Counted from the stretch's first letter, positions 47,257 through 59,142 are shown. The stretch is DNA of 64,000 nucleotides from Muscardinus avellanarius (GCA_963383645.1 OY726569.1:27420554-27484553); one strand, 5' to 3'. The notes: generated by a model from the sequence alone, not told the origin. Numbers and translations are program-made.

Positions 47257-47810
47257 ATGCTGAAGGAAAGGTGCCACACGGCACGCTCCGGCCTGCTGTG
47301 GGGACTGGTGGCCTTTGCCTGCTCTGGTGCAAATAGTTCAAAGACGGTGTAGGACATTAGGGAAGAGAGGACAGCGCAGAGGCGCACAGTGCTCCACATG
47401 TACTCCGGAGGAGGGGGCTGGAGAAAACAAGCAAGCTGTGACTTCAGTGTCGTTGGTTTGGGTCCTAGGTTAGTCTAATCTCAGAGGATCAGCTCTGTTT
47501 TCTGGTTGTTCCCACAGGATCCAGTGTGGCCCTCAAAGAGACTCAAGGCCAGCCAGCCACACCCAGGCAGGAGGAAGAAGCAGTCACCCCGGACTCTTCA
47601 TATGAAACAAATGATGGCACATATTACCTTTTTGGTACAAGCAAATCCCCCATGGGCAGACTGTTTACCCATTCGCCAGAGTTATTCTGGTCAGAATGAA
47701 AGGAAGGGCTGCTATTCTATCCAATTCCAGGAGGAGCTAAATCCATCAGTCTCAACATTCCACCATTATAGCTAGAAGATTCGGCAAAGTACCTCTGCTC
47801 TATGAGAACT
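47257..47810 (+). pseudogene. TRDV1: TRDV1-like V pseudogene
   Basis: The leader exon, 47,257-47,326, ends LLWGLVAFACSG (human TRDV1 LLCVFVAFSYSG as I recall) with a weak donor gtgcaa. The V exon starts at 47,518 with GSSVALKETQGQ, matching TRDV1's GSSVAQKVTQAQ. First Cys is lost (VTPDSSYET). Around 47,630 a 1-base loss in TYYLFWYKQ shifts the frame. The RQSYSGQNERKGCYSIQFQ stretch parallels TRDV1's framework 3. A stop (TAG, 47,772-47,774) precedes a DSAKYLCSMR end in another frame. Location right after TRAV23, as in human, supports the call; TRAV14/19-type genes are the alternative. It cannot encode a chain. Confidence 0.75.
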
Positions 47811-47849
47811 CACAGTGTTTGAAATGATAATAAAAGCTGAACAAAAACC
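47811..47849 (+). other. Perfect-consensus 23-RSS on the TRDV1-like pseudogene
   Basis: Heptamer cacagtg (47,811-47,817), exactly 23-bp spacer, nonamer acaaaaacc (47,841-47,849): both consensus at every position, the best RSS in the window. Confidence 0.93.
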
Positions 47850-48095
47850 CAGAAGCTCCATAGGAGATGGGCCCTGCCACCAGCTGAGACGCACCTGCAG
47901 ATCCCAGACAGGAAGGGAGCGACTGTGGTGCTCCACCTGTGATCTGACCAGAAGATTTCATTCCCAGTAAAACCACTTTCTGTCACTTTTTGAAACAGAT
48001 GTCAAGAGCAAATTTCTTCCCATGCATTCTGTCTTGGGTTTTTAAATAAAATGTGTAAAGTTGTCAAAAGTTGAAAACTTGCTCCATAGTATTTT

Positions 48096-48285
48096 TTTGT
48101 AGTACCCAGGGGCATTCTACCTCTGAGCTACACTACCAGACCTATTTTTTATTCTTTATTTTGAAACATGTCTCACTAAGTTGCAGAGGGCCTCACTAAG
48201 TAGCTGAGGCTGGCTGAGAACTGCAATCCTCCTGTCTCAGTCTCCCAAGTACTGGGATTACAAGCGTGCGCCACCATGCCTGGCT
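48096..48285 (-). mobile_element. B1-dID-type SINE
   Basis: Antisense SINE with flanking near-repeats tgctccatagta / tgctccattgta. Confidence 0.85.
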
Positions 48286-48456
48286 GCTCCATTGTAATTT
48301 TAACTGTCAGTTTCACTTAAAGATGCTCATAGCAGAAATCTGGCCTAGAGCTTTGCAAAAGCAATACAAATTACTCCTTTGGCTCCTTCCTTTTAGCATC
48401 TGTGTTAAGCACAGAGAAGCAGAACCCGCATGAGTGATACAGAAAAGAGCTCACAA

Positions 48457-48860
48457 TGAATCCTGGAGCAAGTCCTGGAGCTCATAGTGGAGTCCTTGCA
48501 AAGCTCTTGTCTTTGCACCTGGTTCTGAGTCTGAATTTACTGAAGGTCAGCCTGACTAACACTTGGGAAGGAAAGTTAGATATGAACAAGCTCTTGGATG
48601 AACTTGTAAGGATGTAGTAGAACCGCAAAGACAATTGACACCTCCTAGTCAAAGTGAAGACTCATCTGTCTCTTGCCGGGTTTAATCTTGTTTGGTGGGT
48701 GACTTTCAGGAGAAATAGTGTCATTGCCCTCATCCTACAACAGACTTGGCCCAAGATGAAGAGAGGCTGAAGCAGGATATATGGTGAGAAACAAAGGGGC
48801 TGTGATCAGCACTAAGTGGAGCTGAAAGGTCAGCGGCAACATGTGTGAGCTGCCCCAGAG
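48457..48860 (+). pseudogene. Possible TRAV24-like V relic
   Basis: A leader-like frame from 48,457 (MNPGASPGAHSGVLAKLLSL, then HLVLS) precedes sequence in which S-Q-S-E-D-S-S-V-S-C (about 48,650), L-A-Q-D-E-E-R-L-K (about 48,755) and E-R-S-A-A-T-C-V-S (about 48,830) can be matched to TRAV24 framework 1, CDR2 and the DSATYLC end, with frameshifts and stops between. No RSS was found. The position after TRDV1 fits human order. This is a by-eye match that could be chance. Confidence 0.3.
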
Positions 48861-49246
48861 CCTTCAGCTGGCTCTCAACCTGCAGAGCATGTAACTGAGG
48901 GTGCTGCATCTCACCTGCCTTTACAAACTGGAGTTTCTTTTGTGGTCAATGCTAAACAAGAACATTACTGGGAAGATATTTTTGGGAAATATAACCAGAG
49001 AGTTCAGATGAGTTAGTACAAACTGCCACAGTATCCCCTGTCAACACATACTCTCTCCCCAAAGGTTTAGAAAGTTCAGCTATCCATCTGTGGCGATGAT
49101 CACTCTTCCTCTAGTTGAATCACACTCTGTCATTGATGCCCTGCAGCTTAAGTACAGAGATGCAATGAGATATAGGATCAGCTCTCATCAGCACATCTTG
49201 TGCTTCTATGTGGAGGCAAATACAAGGAGAGTAAACCATGGTTAGA
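48861..49246. other. Intergenic, nothing recognised
   Basis: No supported feature. Confidence 0.4.
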
Positions 49247-49260
49247 AATACATAAATATA

Positions 49261-49460
49261 GCCGGGCGTGGTGGCGCACGCTTGTAATCCCAGCATTCGG
49301 GAGGCTGAGACCGGAGGATCACGGTTCACCGACAGCCTCAACTACTTAGGCCCTCTGCAACTCAGTGAGACCCAGTTTCAAAATAAAGAATAAAAAACAG
49401 GGCAGGGGGTGTAGCTCGGAGGTTGAATGCCCCAGGGTTCCATCCCCAGTCTGTACAAAT
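49261..49460 (+). mobile_element. B1-dID-type SINE
   Basis: gccgggcgtggtggcgcacg head, linker, ID-like tail; perfect 14-bp duplications aatacataaatata (49,247-49,260 and 49,461-49,474). Confidence 0.92.
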
Positions 49461-50006
49461 AATACATAAATATATTCATATAAAAATAAAGAGAAACCTT
49501 ATAATTGTTATGGTCCATGTTGTCATACATGGTCTTGTGATTGTAGCTGGGCTTATAACTACCTATTCTTCTACTCATTCCATAATCTCTTTTTTTTTTA
49601 AATCACAATCAGCACCTTACTCTTGAGCACACTTGAATTTCTATAAAACAAACTCCTCAGTCAGGAGCAAAGCTATTTTAAATGCAGAAAACTGAGTAAG
49701 TTTTTCTGTAAGTCCACCACTCCATTTATAACATGAGGATTACAGGTAAATTCATATCCAAAGTACAACTGTTGCTGTTGAAACACAAGAGCAACAACAA
49801 AATTTCAAAACAGCCAGAGAAAATTCACACACAATGTTCTAAGAAACAGCATCAGGAATAATACCTGATTTCTCATCAAAAGCAATAAAAGTCTATAAGG
49901 ACACAACATTTGAAAAGTGATTAAAGAAAAATAATTAAAACTTTAAAGCTAGCTTCCTATGACAATAAAATATATATTAATTGTCTTTATTAAAAAATAA
50001 CTCTTG

Positions 50007-50218
50007 CCGGGTGTGGTGGCGCATGCCTGTAATCTCCGCGCTTGGGAGGCAGAGACAGGAGGATCAGGCAGGTTCGAAGCCAGCCATGCTGGCTTAAGAG
50101 ACCCTATTTCCAAATAAAAATATAAAAAATAGGTCTGGGAGTGTGGCCCGGAGACAGAAGGGCTTCCAGAAACCCCAGTACCACCAAAACAAACAAACAA
50201 ACAAACACACACAAAAAA
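50007..50218 (+). mobile_element. B1-dID SINE, first of a tandem pair
   Basis: ccgggtgtggtggcgcatgc head and ID-like tail, with a (CAAA)n-type tail. Confidence 0.85.
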
Positions 50219-50221
50219 AGC

Positions 50222-50409
50222 TCTTGCCTGGCATGGTGGCAGATGCTTGTAATCACCGCGCTTGGGAGGCAGAGACAGTAGAATCGCGCTGGTTGGAAGC
50301 CAGCCCTGCTGGCTTAAGAGACCCTGTTCCCCAAAATAAAAAAGTATAAAATAGGTCTGGGAGTGTAGCCCGGAGGTAGAAGGGCTTCCAGAAACCTCAG
50401 TACCACAAA

Positions 50410-50460
<51 letters not shown>

Positions 50461-50463
50461 AAA
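50222..50463 (+). mobile_element. B1-dID SINE, second of a tandem pair, with (AAAT)n tail
   Basis: Almost the same subfamily as the preceding copy, both sharing the unusual 'gaagccagcc-tgctggctta' segment. The tail is a clean (aaat)n tract at 50,406-50,463. Confidence 0.85.
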
Positions 50464-50600
50464 ATTACTCTTAATCCAGAGGACAGAGGCACTAGCCTGC
50501 TGTTCCAGCTACTTGGGAGGATGAGAATTAAAGACTGCAAGTTCAAGGCCAGCCTGCATGACTTAGCCAGACTCTAGTCAAAGAAAAAGAAAAAGCGCTC
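50464..50600 (+). mobile_element. Diverged 7SL-like SINE fragment
   Basis: 'gttccagctacttgggaggatg' and 'gttcaaggccagcctgcatg' with an A-rich tail. Confidence 0.55.
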
Positions 50601-52015
50601 TTAAGGTAAAAAATCTTTAAGCAAAATGGAAAATTATATGCAGTATGTTTTTCTTTTCTCTGTTTAAGATCAGGTTCCTAGTGAGCAGGGGTTTGACTAT
50701 GGAGAAGCAGCAGCCCTAGGGAAGGGTGGCTGGACGTCTTGGTGATGGTAACATTATTGATTTTATCCCAGTCCCAAAGGAAATGGGGGAGGGGAGCTAA
50801 ACCTAGGTGCAAATTGTGTGAGGATGAATCAACTGAGAAAACATCAACTTACCAGATAGTGGTGTGTCATGCTTTCACCAGTTTCTTCTGCCACTGTGTG
50901 CTAGAAAGTGTAAGGGGCTGGAGTGAAGGGTTATTCCCAGCAAGCTTCCTTATCAGGACTTTGCCCTCTCTGTCTAATGCTGTCTCCTCAAGTATCTTCA
51001 TGGTGGACCTCGCATATCCTCCGTGGCTTTATCCTAATATCACCACCTCCTGAAAACTTTGTCTTTCTGATTTCCTTCCTTGAGAACCAGGCTCCAGCAC
51101 AGGAAGCAGTTCTGGGCTGAAGCACTGCCCCCTGGTGTGCAGCTAAAATGTCTTGTGGTCTACGCTGCCCTCCTTGCTGCCATCTGGTGTTCATGATTGA
51201 AGTGTGGTGAGGTCTAGTGGCCACAGCACCTGCCATTGCTGAATCAAAGTCAGGAGCTTCTCACAGCCCAGAGGGGATTCAGGAGGACCCATCTCTTGCC
51301 CACCAGACAGGAAGGTTGTTCTTCTAGATGACTTGCATACGTGCTTTTATTTATTTCCCACTGGAGCTCTTCGAGGTTGATAACAACTTTCCCAAGGGAG
51401 ACAGTATGTTCTTGGCCCCATAGACCTGGTGAATGCCTAGCTTGCTACTCATTAGTTGAGTGATATTGGGAAGATAACTTAGTAGCTTTTATGCTTAATT
51501 TTCTCACCCCTCAATGTATATATTTATAATATCTGCCAAGATGCTTATTGTGAGAAGTAAGATGATGAATGTCCAGTACCAACAGAAGCCACAGCTCCAT
51601 TAAAGAAAAGGAAATTGAAAATGTGAGAGGTGGCTTTGCCTTGTGTTACAGAGTAAGTATCAGGGCAGAACCTCCTTTCCTTCCTTCCTTCCCTATGTAG
51701 AGACTGGAATTCATTCCCAGCAGAAACTGTGAGTTCCATCTTAACACATCACCTCTAGGTACTGACCAGAAACTCCACCGGGCTTTTCAATTATAGCCCT
51801 GTTTCAGTTTTCCATTAATTAATTCATATAGGGGAATATTTAAATGACTAAAAATTTTCAAATAAATTTTCTTTAATTTTAAAAGAAATCTTAGTTGTAA
51901 AAAATTATAAATTCCAGGAAAGCAAAAGGGAAAAAATAAAATCATTTCTTATGATTTTTTTTGTGTGTGTGCCCTCATGTGTGTATACATGAATGTGCAT
52001 GTGTGTGTGTCCTTG
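50601..52015. other. Intergenic, nothing recognised
   Basis: No V segment or confident repeat. Confidence 0.4.
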
Positions 52016-52019
52016 TTTG

Positions 52020-52185
52020 ATTTAATTATCTGCATAATGCTGGTCTCACAGAGTAAGTTTGAAAGACTTCATTCTCTTTCTACTTTTGGGAATAGTTTGA
52101 GAAGAGCTGGTATTAGTTCTTCCTGAAAGATTTGATAGAATTCAGCACAAATAAAGTTTTCTGATGCTAATTTTCAATTTCCTTG
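52020..52185 (-). mobile_element. Old antisense L1 fragment
   Basis: 'ttgagaagagctggtattag' and 'gatagaattcagcacaaataaag' resemble antisense L1 ORF2 around the 'gtagaattcacc' region. Confidence 0.5.
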
Positions 52186-53781
52186 ACCTTGCATTTCCAA
52201 CCAATTGGTTGTAATCTTGTGCAGCCAATTCCTGAATGAAGGGCTATTTATTAGGATTTTCACTCCAGAAGGCTTCTCCTAGGGTCCTCCCCTTACACAG
52301 TGGCTTTCACTATTCTGGTTAAATGATTTTTTATATATATCTACTTTTTTAACAGTGAGAATTTGGAGAGACAGAGCAGTGAACAGGATTGTTATCTAGA
52401 ATCGGAAGCATTTTCAATGTCTACTTAATTTCTTAAATGAAAACTACTCAGGTTTTAGTTAAGAGATAATCTAAAGGCAAAGGGAAGAAAGAAAATGCAG
52501 ATCCTGAGAACAGATTTGATCTTATCTTCTAGAAACAGTCCAGAAGCTTTCTAACTTTAGAAAAAGAGCCCTATATTGTGAAAGCAGCTTACCTCTCTAC
52601 TCTCGTGGTCTCTGCTCTCGTTGATCTACTGGTTTGATGGCTGACCTTTTAGCCCAGGTGTGGACAAGCTGAAGTTGGTGAGGAAAAGAGTCTTCTACTT
52701 CAGAAAAAACAGCCTTGTTCTCAGCCACAGACAGCACTGCCCTCATTTACAAATCTCCTGGCTGTGGTCACCTGGCGGTATTCCTAGAAATTCAGGGTAA
52801 TGTAAATTAACATTTACTAAATCCTTAAATCATTTGGACATTATTTATGCTTAATTTCACAATGCCTTCATCAACTGGCTTTACCTACTGATGCTCATCT
52901 ATTTATGTACTTTGATGGTGTGGTACCCAGAATTGAATATGATACCCCCTCAGGTTCAGAGCAGATTACAACAGGATTTTATGGTCTTATCTGAATATTA
53001 TCATTTTGGTTGCTCTAAAGCCACTTACTCCTCATAATTCTGCTTGAAATAGACAAAGGTAACTGCACTTTATTTCCTAGGAGAGGGCCATCTTTTGTAC
53101 AACTGGTCATATTATTAATTTTACCAGCCAAGGCAATTGTCTCCCCATCCTACCAGCACCTCTCCTCAGTGGGATGCTCACTGCCAGCAAGGCCACCCAA
53201 AGCTTGGTGGAGGCATGTGGGTCTCAATGTCTCTGCGGAAGGAAAGGCTCAGCTGCTTTTAGACCCTGTGGAGATGGATTCCAAGATCCTATAGGTCTAC
53301 TATGTGGTTATTTTCTCTGTTATTCCTACATTTCATTAAGGATAGTATTAATGCCCCCCCCCCCCCAGAAGATGACAGGGCACCAATTAGGAAAGAAACA
53401 CCCAGTGAAAGGTTTTCTTGTATGTCTAATCAGGAGAGGACAGTTCGCCTCCTGTGGGTGCTGCCTCCGGCCTCCAGAGGGCGACGTTGCACAGCTAGCG
53501 CTCCCAGTTTCCTTGGCGATCAGAGCTTCCTCTCAGCCCCGCCTCCCTGCAGCTGACTGGAGCCCCTCACCCTCGCTGAGGTCTTTAGAGAAGGGACAAG
53601 TGAGGAGGAGCAGAGGCCAGCAGCAGCCAGGACCACACCAGCAGTTTTTGTGATTTTGTGACGGGAACCTGTGGAACTCTACTTTGATCTCAGCATCTAT
53701 TTCCAAGAGCTGGGTTCCTCTTCTCTGCTTACCCAAAGGGGCTTTCCCAGAAAGGTGTCTGCAGCATTCCTCTGCTCAGCC
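52186..53781. other. Intergenic; TRAV8 upstream region with poly(C)
   Basis: A C13 run lies at about 53,354. The last few hundred bases are the presumed promoter. No other feature recognised. Confidence 0.4.
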
Positions 53782-54259
53782 ATGCTCCTGGGGCTCCTGG
53801 TCCCCGTCCTGGGGGTGTACATTGCCCTGAGTGAGTACAATTGCCTACTGGTCCCCAGAGCCACACCTGTCGCTGTTTTCTGATTCAAATCCTAGTAAAA
53901 ATACTTTTTTTCAGTGAAGCTGGCATTGCAGTCACTGACATAACATTGATTTTTCCAGGAGGTGCCAGAGCTCAGTCGGTGACCCAGCCGGACAGGCAGG
54001 TGACTGTCTCTGAAGGAGCCTCCCTGGAGCTGAGATGCAGCTATTCCTCGGGTGGAGTTGGAACTCTTTACCTCTTCTGGTATGTCCAGTACCCCAGCCA
54101 AGGCCTCCAGCCTCTCCTCAGGTCCTATTCTGGAAACACCCTGGTTCAAGGCATCAAAGGCTTTGAGGCAGAACTTAAGAAGAGCGAATCTTCCTTCCAC
54201 CTGAGGAAACCCTCTGTGCATGGGAGCGACTCAGCCGAGTACTTCTGTGCTGTGAGTGC
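53782..54259 (+). CDS. TRAV8: TRAV8-like (mouse TRAV9-like) T-cell receptor alpha V gene
   Basis: Leader exon 53,782-53,830 ([16 protein letters not shown], donor gtgagt); V exon 53,959-54,259. [20 protein letters not shown]; first Cys ELRCSYSS; Trp in [19 protein letters not shown]; framework 3 [20 protein letters not shown]; second Cys [11 protein letters not shown]. The AEYFCAVS end and MLLxLLVPVL leader are TRAV8 hallmarks. Frame open, RSS present. It lies 1.6 kb before the TRAV9-like gene; in human a TRAV8 member also sits downstream of TRAV24-26. Confidence 0.9.
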
Positions 54260-54298
54260 CACAGTGGCCGGGGCAGCAGGAGGAGCTGTGCTCAAACT
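54260..54298 (+). other. 23-RSS of the TRAV8-like gene, weak nonamer
   Basis: Heptamer cacagtg (54,260-54,266), 23-bp spacer, nonamer gctcaaact (54,290-54,298; 5 of 9 to consensus). Confidence 0.8.
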
Positions 54299-55383
54299 CT
54301 GCGAGGTGCTGGGGAGGGTATGTGCATCTGGAAGATTTTACACTCTGATGCAATAGAAGCCACGGTGTTCTTATTCCACAGTGTGGAGGTGCCCAGGGCT
54401 TGCTGAGCCAGTGTCTGGCATCCTTTAGGTGGTTGGAGAGAGGGATCGTGACTTGGCACACGAGAGGTTTGGTTTTTTTCAATCACCATTTTATTTTTTA
54501 ATAATCCAGGATAGTATGTGACTCTTCTTTCTTGACTCATCTTCCTGCAGACTCACTGCTTCCCTGACTTGGTAACCTTAGGGTCGTTTTCCTGGTTCTT
54601 TGTCCTGGCTCTACTCTGTGCTAATAGAAATAAGGACTTAGTTCAATGATTTTCCTGACTCACTTTCAACCAATATATCTGGGTAAATCCAAATCCCTAA
54701 AGCAGAGCTTCTGAGCTCTTGAAGCCAGGCCCTCTGAATGGGTTTATTGTTAGCTAGTCATCTGTGTATGCAATTTTCACCACTGATCTCTAAGTTTTCC
54801 CACATCCACTCACATTTGTGCCCCTCCATGGCATTCACTTCCCTCTGAACTCTTGGTGGGGACAGTGATTCTTCCCGAGGAACAGAGGGCTGCTATAACT
54901 CAAGAGACAAGGCTGACTGGAGAAGGGAAACCAGGGAAAGTAAAGCTGCCGACTCCAACTCCACCATCCAGGCACTTACTAGTAACTGAATGGGTTGGCT
55001 TTCCTCTGATTTTATCCTAAAATGCTGTGATTTGTCAGTGGATCATAAGGTCGTTAAAATGGCTAAATAAGAAGAGGTAGATGTCGTGACACGGAGTTTC
55101 CAAGAAAGATGATGTGCAAGGCAAAAGTAAAATAAGAAAAATACCCAATGACAACACACCACTGGACTGCTCCTAGGTGCCTTAAAAAGCAGTGGTGAAG
55201 ATCCGGCCCAGGCCTTGGAGAGAACAGGTTAACCAGCACCGGCCTTGAGTACCTTGCCCACTAGGGGGCATCTTTTAACACATTTCCTGCTTTACTTTCT
55301 AGCTCACACTCATCCCTTCACTGTGACCCTAACCTTTCCTCACACTAAGAAGTCAAGATTCAAGCACTTCAGAGACTCTGAAA
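54299..55383. other. Spacer between TRAV8- and TRAV9-like genes
   Basis: No repeat recognised; holds the presumed TRAV9 promoter. Confidence 0.4.
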
Positions 55384-55870
55384 ATGAGCTGTGCCCCAGG
55401 ACCAGTGATTGTCCTATTCTTACTGTTTGGTAAGTAAAATTCGACATATAGTTTAGAGTCTTTTTTTTTTTCTTTTCATGAAATTGATGCAATCTTTAAC
55501 CACAATTTTCTCTAAGAGACAGAACAGGACCATGACCACGGTAACCTGATTTAAGTTATTATTATTTTTTCTTCTTAGGAGGAAACAATGGGGACTCAGT
55601 GACCCAGACCACAGGTCAAGTGACCCTCTCTGAAGGGGCCTCCCTGACTGTGAACTGTTCCTATGAAACCCTACAGTATCCTGCCCTGCTCTGGTACGTG
55701 CAGTACCCTGGAGAAGGTCCACAGCTCCTCTTCAGAGTCTCAAAGGCTGGCGAGAAGGGAAGCCACAAAGGTTTTGAAGCCACATATGATAAAGCCGCCA
55801 CGTCCTTCCACTTGGAGAAAGCCTCGGTGCAGGCGTCAGACTCGGCTGTGTACTACTGTGCTCTGAGTGA
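55384..55870 (+). CDS. TRAV9: TRAV9-like (mouse TRAV6-like) T-cell receptor alpha V gene
   Basis: Leader exon 55,384-55,429 ([16 protein letters not shown], donor gtaagt); V exon 55,579-55,870. [18 protein letters not shown]; first Cys TVNCSYET; Trp in [18 protein letters not shown]; framework 3 [20 protein letters not shown]; second Cys [12 protein letters not shown]. YPGEGxQLL, KGFEATY and CALS are typical of human TRAV9. Open frame, splice sites and RSS present, so predicted functional. Confidence 0.9.
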
Positions 55871-55909
55871 CACAGTGGCAGGAACTGCAGGGGGAGCTGA
55901 GCACAAACT
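55871..55909 (+). other. 23-RSS of the TRAV9-like gene
   Basis: Heptamer cacagtg (55,871-55,877), 23-bp spacer, nonamer gcacaaact (55,901-55,909; 6 of 9). Confidence 0.88.
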
Positions 55910-58715
55910 GTGATGGGACAGGGGCCTGGCTGCTGAGAGCCACCTCTGGGTCTCTCTGGTTTAGGGACCAGGAACAAGTCTGTTGTTGTCCCCGTCACTC
56001 AGCCCAGGCCCTGCTGAGCTGTAGTCACCCAGATCAGCCCAAGAGCCCTGCGGAGGGTGGGAGGCAGCCGCACTCCCCGCACATGCTTCACCAGCGACAG
56101 TGAGCACAGTCTGTTAGCATGGCTTCTCATCAGTAGATAGTGCCTGGGATCTGCAGAAGGTAGATTCTAGGATGAAATTCTCACCTGCAGGTTGGCGTGG
56201 GAGGGAATTCCAGCCTCCCCAACATCTTTAAGCCATTTCTCCTCTGAGAAGAGGCTAGATGGAGGGAGAGATGGTGGCCAGGACTGTGAGAAAAGATGAT
56301 AAAGAGAAGAATCTTTGGATTTAATTGCAGTCACCTTCTTATCTTTGCAAGTATTAGAGGTGGTATTTTGTATGTCTGTTGCAGCTACTTAATATATATA
56401 TCAGTTTATTAGGTCATGGGTATGTTTTTGCTTGAGATACATTTTGTTTGGACACACAGATATGATGATCCTTGGAGGGTTGTTCGTCCCTTTACAGGAC
56501 ATTTGCTTAGAGGCTGTAAGAAGAGCAATTCTACTCCAACATCCTCCACCACCATGAACACAACTCTCACCCAACACAACAAGAGAGCGACGTTCACTCT
56601 GGAAATGAGCTTGAGCACAAGTGAGTGAGGGGGTGGCAGGCCTGATCTCTGTGTCTGTGTCTGCAGAGCAAGGCCACGATGCAGACTGCTGACTCTGTCA
56701 CGGAGGCAGGAGCAGAGGCTGTGTCCCTGAAAACGACTCTTGGCCAGAAGCCTGGAGACTTATCAGGAGAATAGAAACTTCCTCCCCAGACAAACAGAGC
56801 TGGGATTGTCCAGGCAGCTGTAACTGCAAGATAAAGCACAGAACTGCCTGAGCATAAACAGACAGTATATAGGCTAACTAACTGCCTTTCTGCTTCTGCA
56901 TCTTGCTTACTTTAGGCAAAAAACCCTTTCCAACTCACCCCTCCTTCTGGAGATTTAAGTTGACTATTGTATAAAACCAAACAAATAAACAACACCCACA
57001 AAAAAAAAAGAAAAAACCTTGTATGTCCTAAGTTTGGAGCTCAGACCCAGAGCTTTGCTCTCTGGGCCTCACTCATGAACAAATAGACCCCCGGTGTCCT
57101 AGTCTGGCCTCTCAGTCTTGTTTTTGTGAATTTGAGTCTCTTGCAACATCATTGACATTGAAGGGGCCTCACTTATAAATCTCATTTTTCACAATTATCC
57201 ATTTTTAGCCTTTTCTCTTATTTTTAATTTTTTCCAGAGGTCCCATCTCTAGATCTTACCAATTAAACTAAAATGTACTCATACAGCATAAGTAAATTAT
57301 ATACATATGAAAAATTACTTCATATGTTCACATGGTAGACAGAAAAGACTCTTTGTGAATTGTGGCAGATTGAACAGTTTGCCTCTGTCCCTCTGAAGCC
57401 CCAACAAAAGGGTATTTTCAAACTCCCGTGATCACAAAGGAAGTGGGAGAGGAGAAGATAGCAGCTGTAATTGCAGAGGCATGTGAAGAAGTAAAAAGGC
57501 ACATTTAACAGACTGCAAAGAGCTGAGAAATGGAAAGCAAAGCTGGCAGAAGAGTAAACAGGCAGAAACCTCCAGTGTGCTGCAGATGTTGCCAGACCCA
57601 AGGACAGGGGCCGCGCTGCCTTCTGAGGGTACCGGGGATGACGGTGCTTGGGGTGTGTGTCCGTAGACAGTAGAACTGCGGAAAGACTCTGTAAATAGCC
57701 TTTCAACCCCATGTCCCCCTGCCGTCTCCAGCAGCATCTCTCGCTCACCAAACATGGGAGACTGAGGTGCACCCTCTGCAATGAGCCTTAGGCTTTAGGG
57801 ACACCACGTGAACTCGAGGGTGGGTGGTGAGATGTCAGGCTGAAAATAAGGGCATCACATGGGTTCCTTTGTTTTGGTTTGTGAGGCTTTCAGCTCCTCT
57901 TATAGTCAGTTTTTATTAGGATTTCACTAACCTATGGCAAGAGAGGTATTATACTATTCCTTTCTTCAGAACTGGTGACAAAATAGACTTTCAGTAGGTT
58001 ACAGACTTGCAAGCTTCAGCTGGTTTTATACCCTATGTAAAACTAAGCTGCCAGGGGTTACCACATAGTTGTTACATTTCTAACAGGAAGAGAAAGAGGA
58101 GAACCCTCCAGACAAAGCAAATCCAATGTGCAAAGAATAGCAAGAATGCAGAAAAATTACTCAAAGGCCACAGAGACAATACAAGTAGCAGAGGAAAGAA
58201 AATCAATCATAAAACCATGCAGGGAGGACAAAAACCAGGAAAGGTTGTAAAATAGGACTTCTTTTTGTACAAGTAGAAACATCTACGACATAGAAAATAT
58301 GTCAAGGAGAAAAAAAGGGGGAGAAGTCAACAAGAAAATCCCCCAGAAATTATAACAAAACATAACACAGGTTGGAAATGTTACCATGGAAAACTGTTGT
58401 GGTGCCCCTGTTGGGCTCTGAAACTGTAACGGTGTGAGATGTACTAGCCACGGGTTCTTGTTCTTAGCTTCCTTGGAAAAGAATAGCCAGAACTCTCTTT
58501 TTTTTTTTTTTTTGCTGTAAGCTTAAGCAATTTTATTATTACAAAGACAGAAAGAAAGCACAAAAATTAAAGCACTACACAAGAGGGAGTATAGTGGAGT
58601 AACTTGTAAATAAGTTACTAAATTTTTGGATACAGAACAGTTATTATTAGTAATTTTACCCCCTATCTTTGTTTCACCAATCATCTTGTGACCCAACTAA
58701 ATCTGCCCCTTCTCC
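55910..58715. other. Intergenic, nothing firmly recognised
   Basis: One weak V-like stretch near 56,667 is listed among rejected items. Poly(A) runs lie at 57,000 and a T-run at 58,497. Confidence 0.4.
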
Positions 58716-58725
58716 AGGACAAGTT

Positions 58726-58946
58726 TTTTTTTTTTTTTTTTTTTTTTTGCAGTAGTAAGGGTGAAACCCAGGAGCTTTCTACGTACAGGCTATAATCCCA
58801 GACCAATTTTATATTTTATTTGGAAACAGGGTCTCACTAAGTTGCTGAGAGCCTCACTCAGTAGCTGAAGCTGGCTTTTAACCTGTGATCCTCCTGTCTC
58901 AGCCTCCCAAGCAAGGGGATTACAAGTATGTGCCACCACACCCGGC
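58726..58946 (-). mobile_element. B1-dID-type SINE
   Basis: Antisense SINE with perfect 10-bp duplications aggacaagtt (58,716-58,725 and 58,947-58,956). Confidence 0.9.
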
Positions 58947-59142
58947 AGGACAAGTTCTTTGATGTGGGGATTCAGTATCTTACACCCTGTCTGACCAAAA
59001 GTCTTCTTCCTATAGGTGTAAGCTCAAATCTTTAAGACCCCAAAACTTATTATTTCAATAATCGCTGATTATCAAAGTCAGGTATCTCTTGAAGGCCTCT
59101 GCCCTTCTCCCACTTCCTAGTCTGTGCTAGAAGTTACTTGCC

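Noticed and set aside
56640..56800. V-like exon start after ctgcag near 56,667 (SKATMQTADSVTEAGAEAVS), preceded by a leader-like ATG frame from 56,555.
   Set aside because: The implied intron is only about 46 bp, there is no conserved Cys or Trp context and no RSS; similarity to TRAV4/26 starts is too weak.
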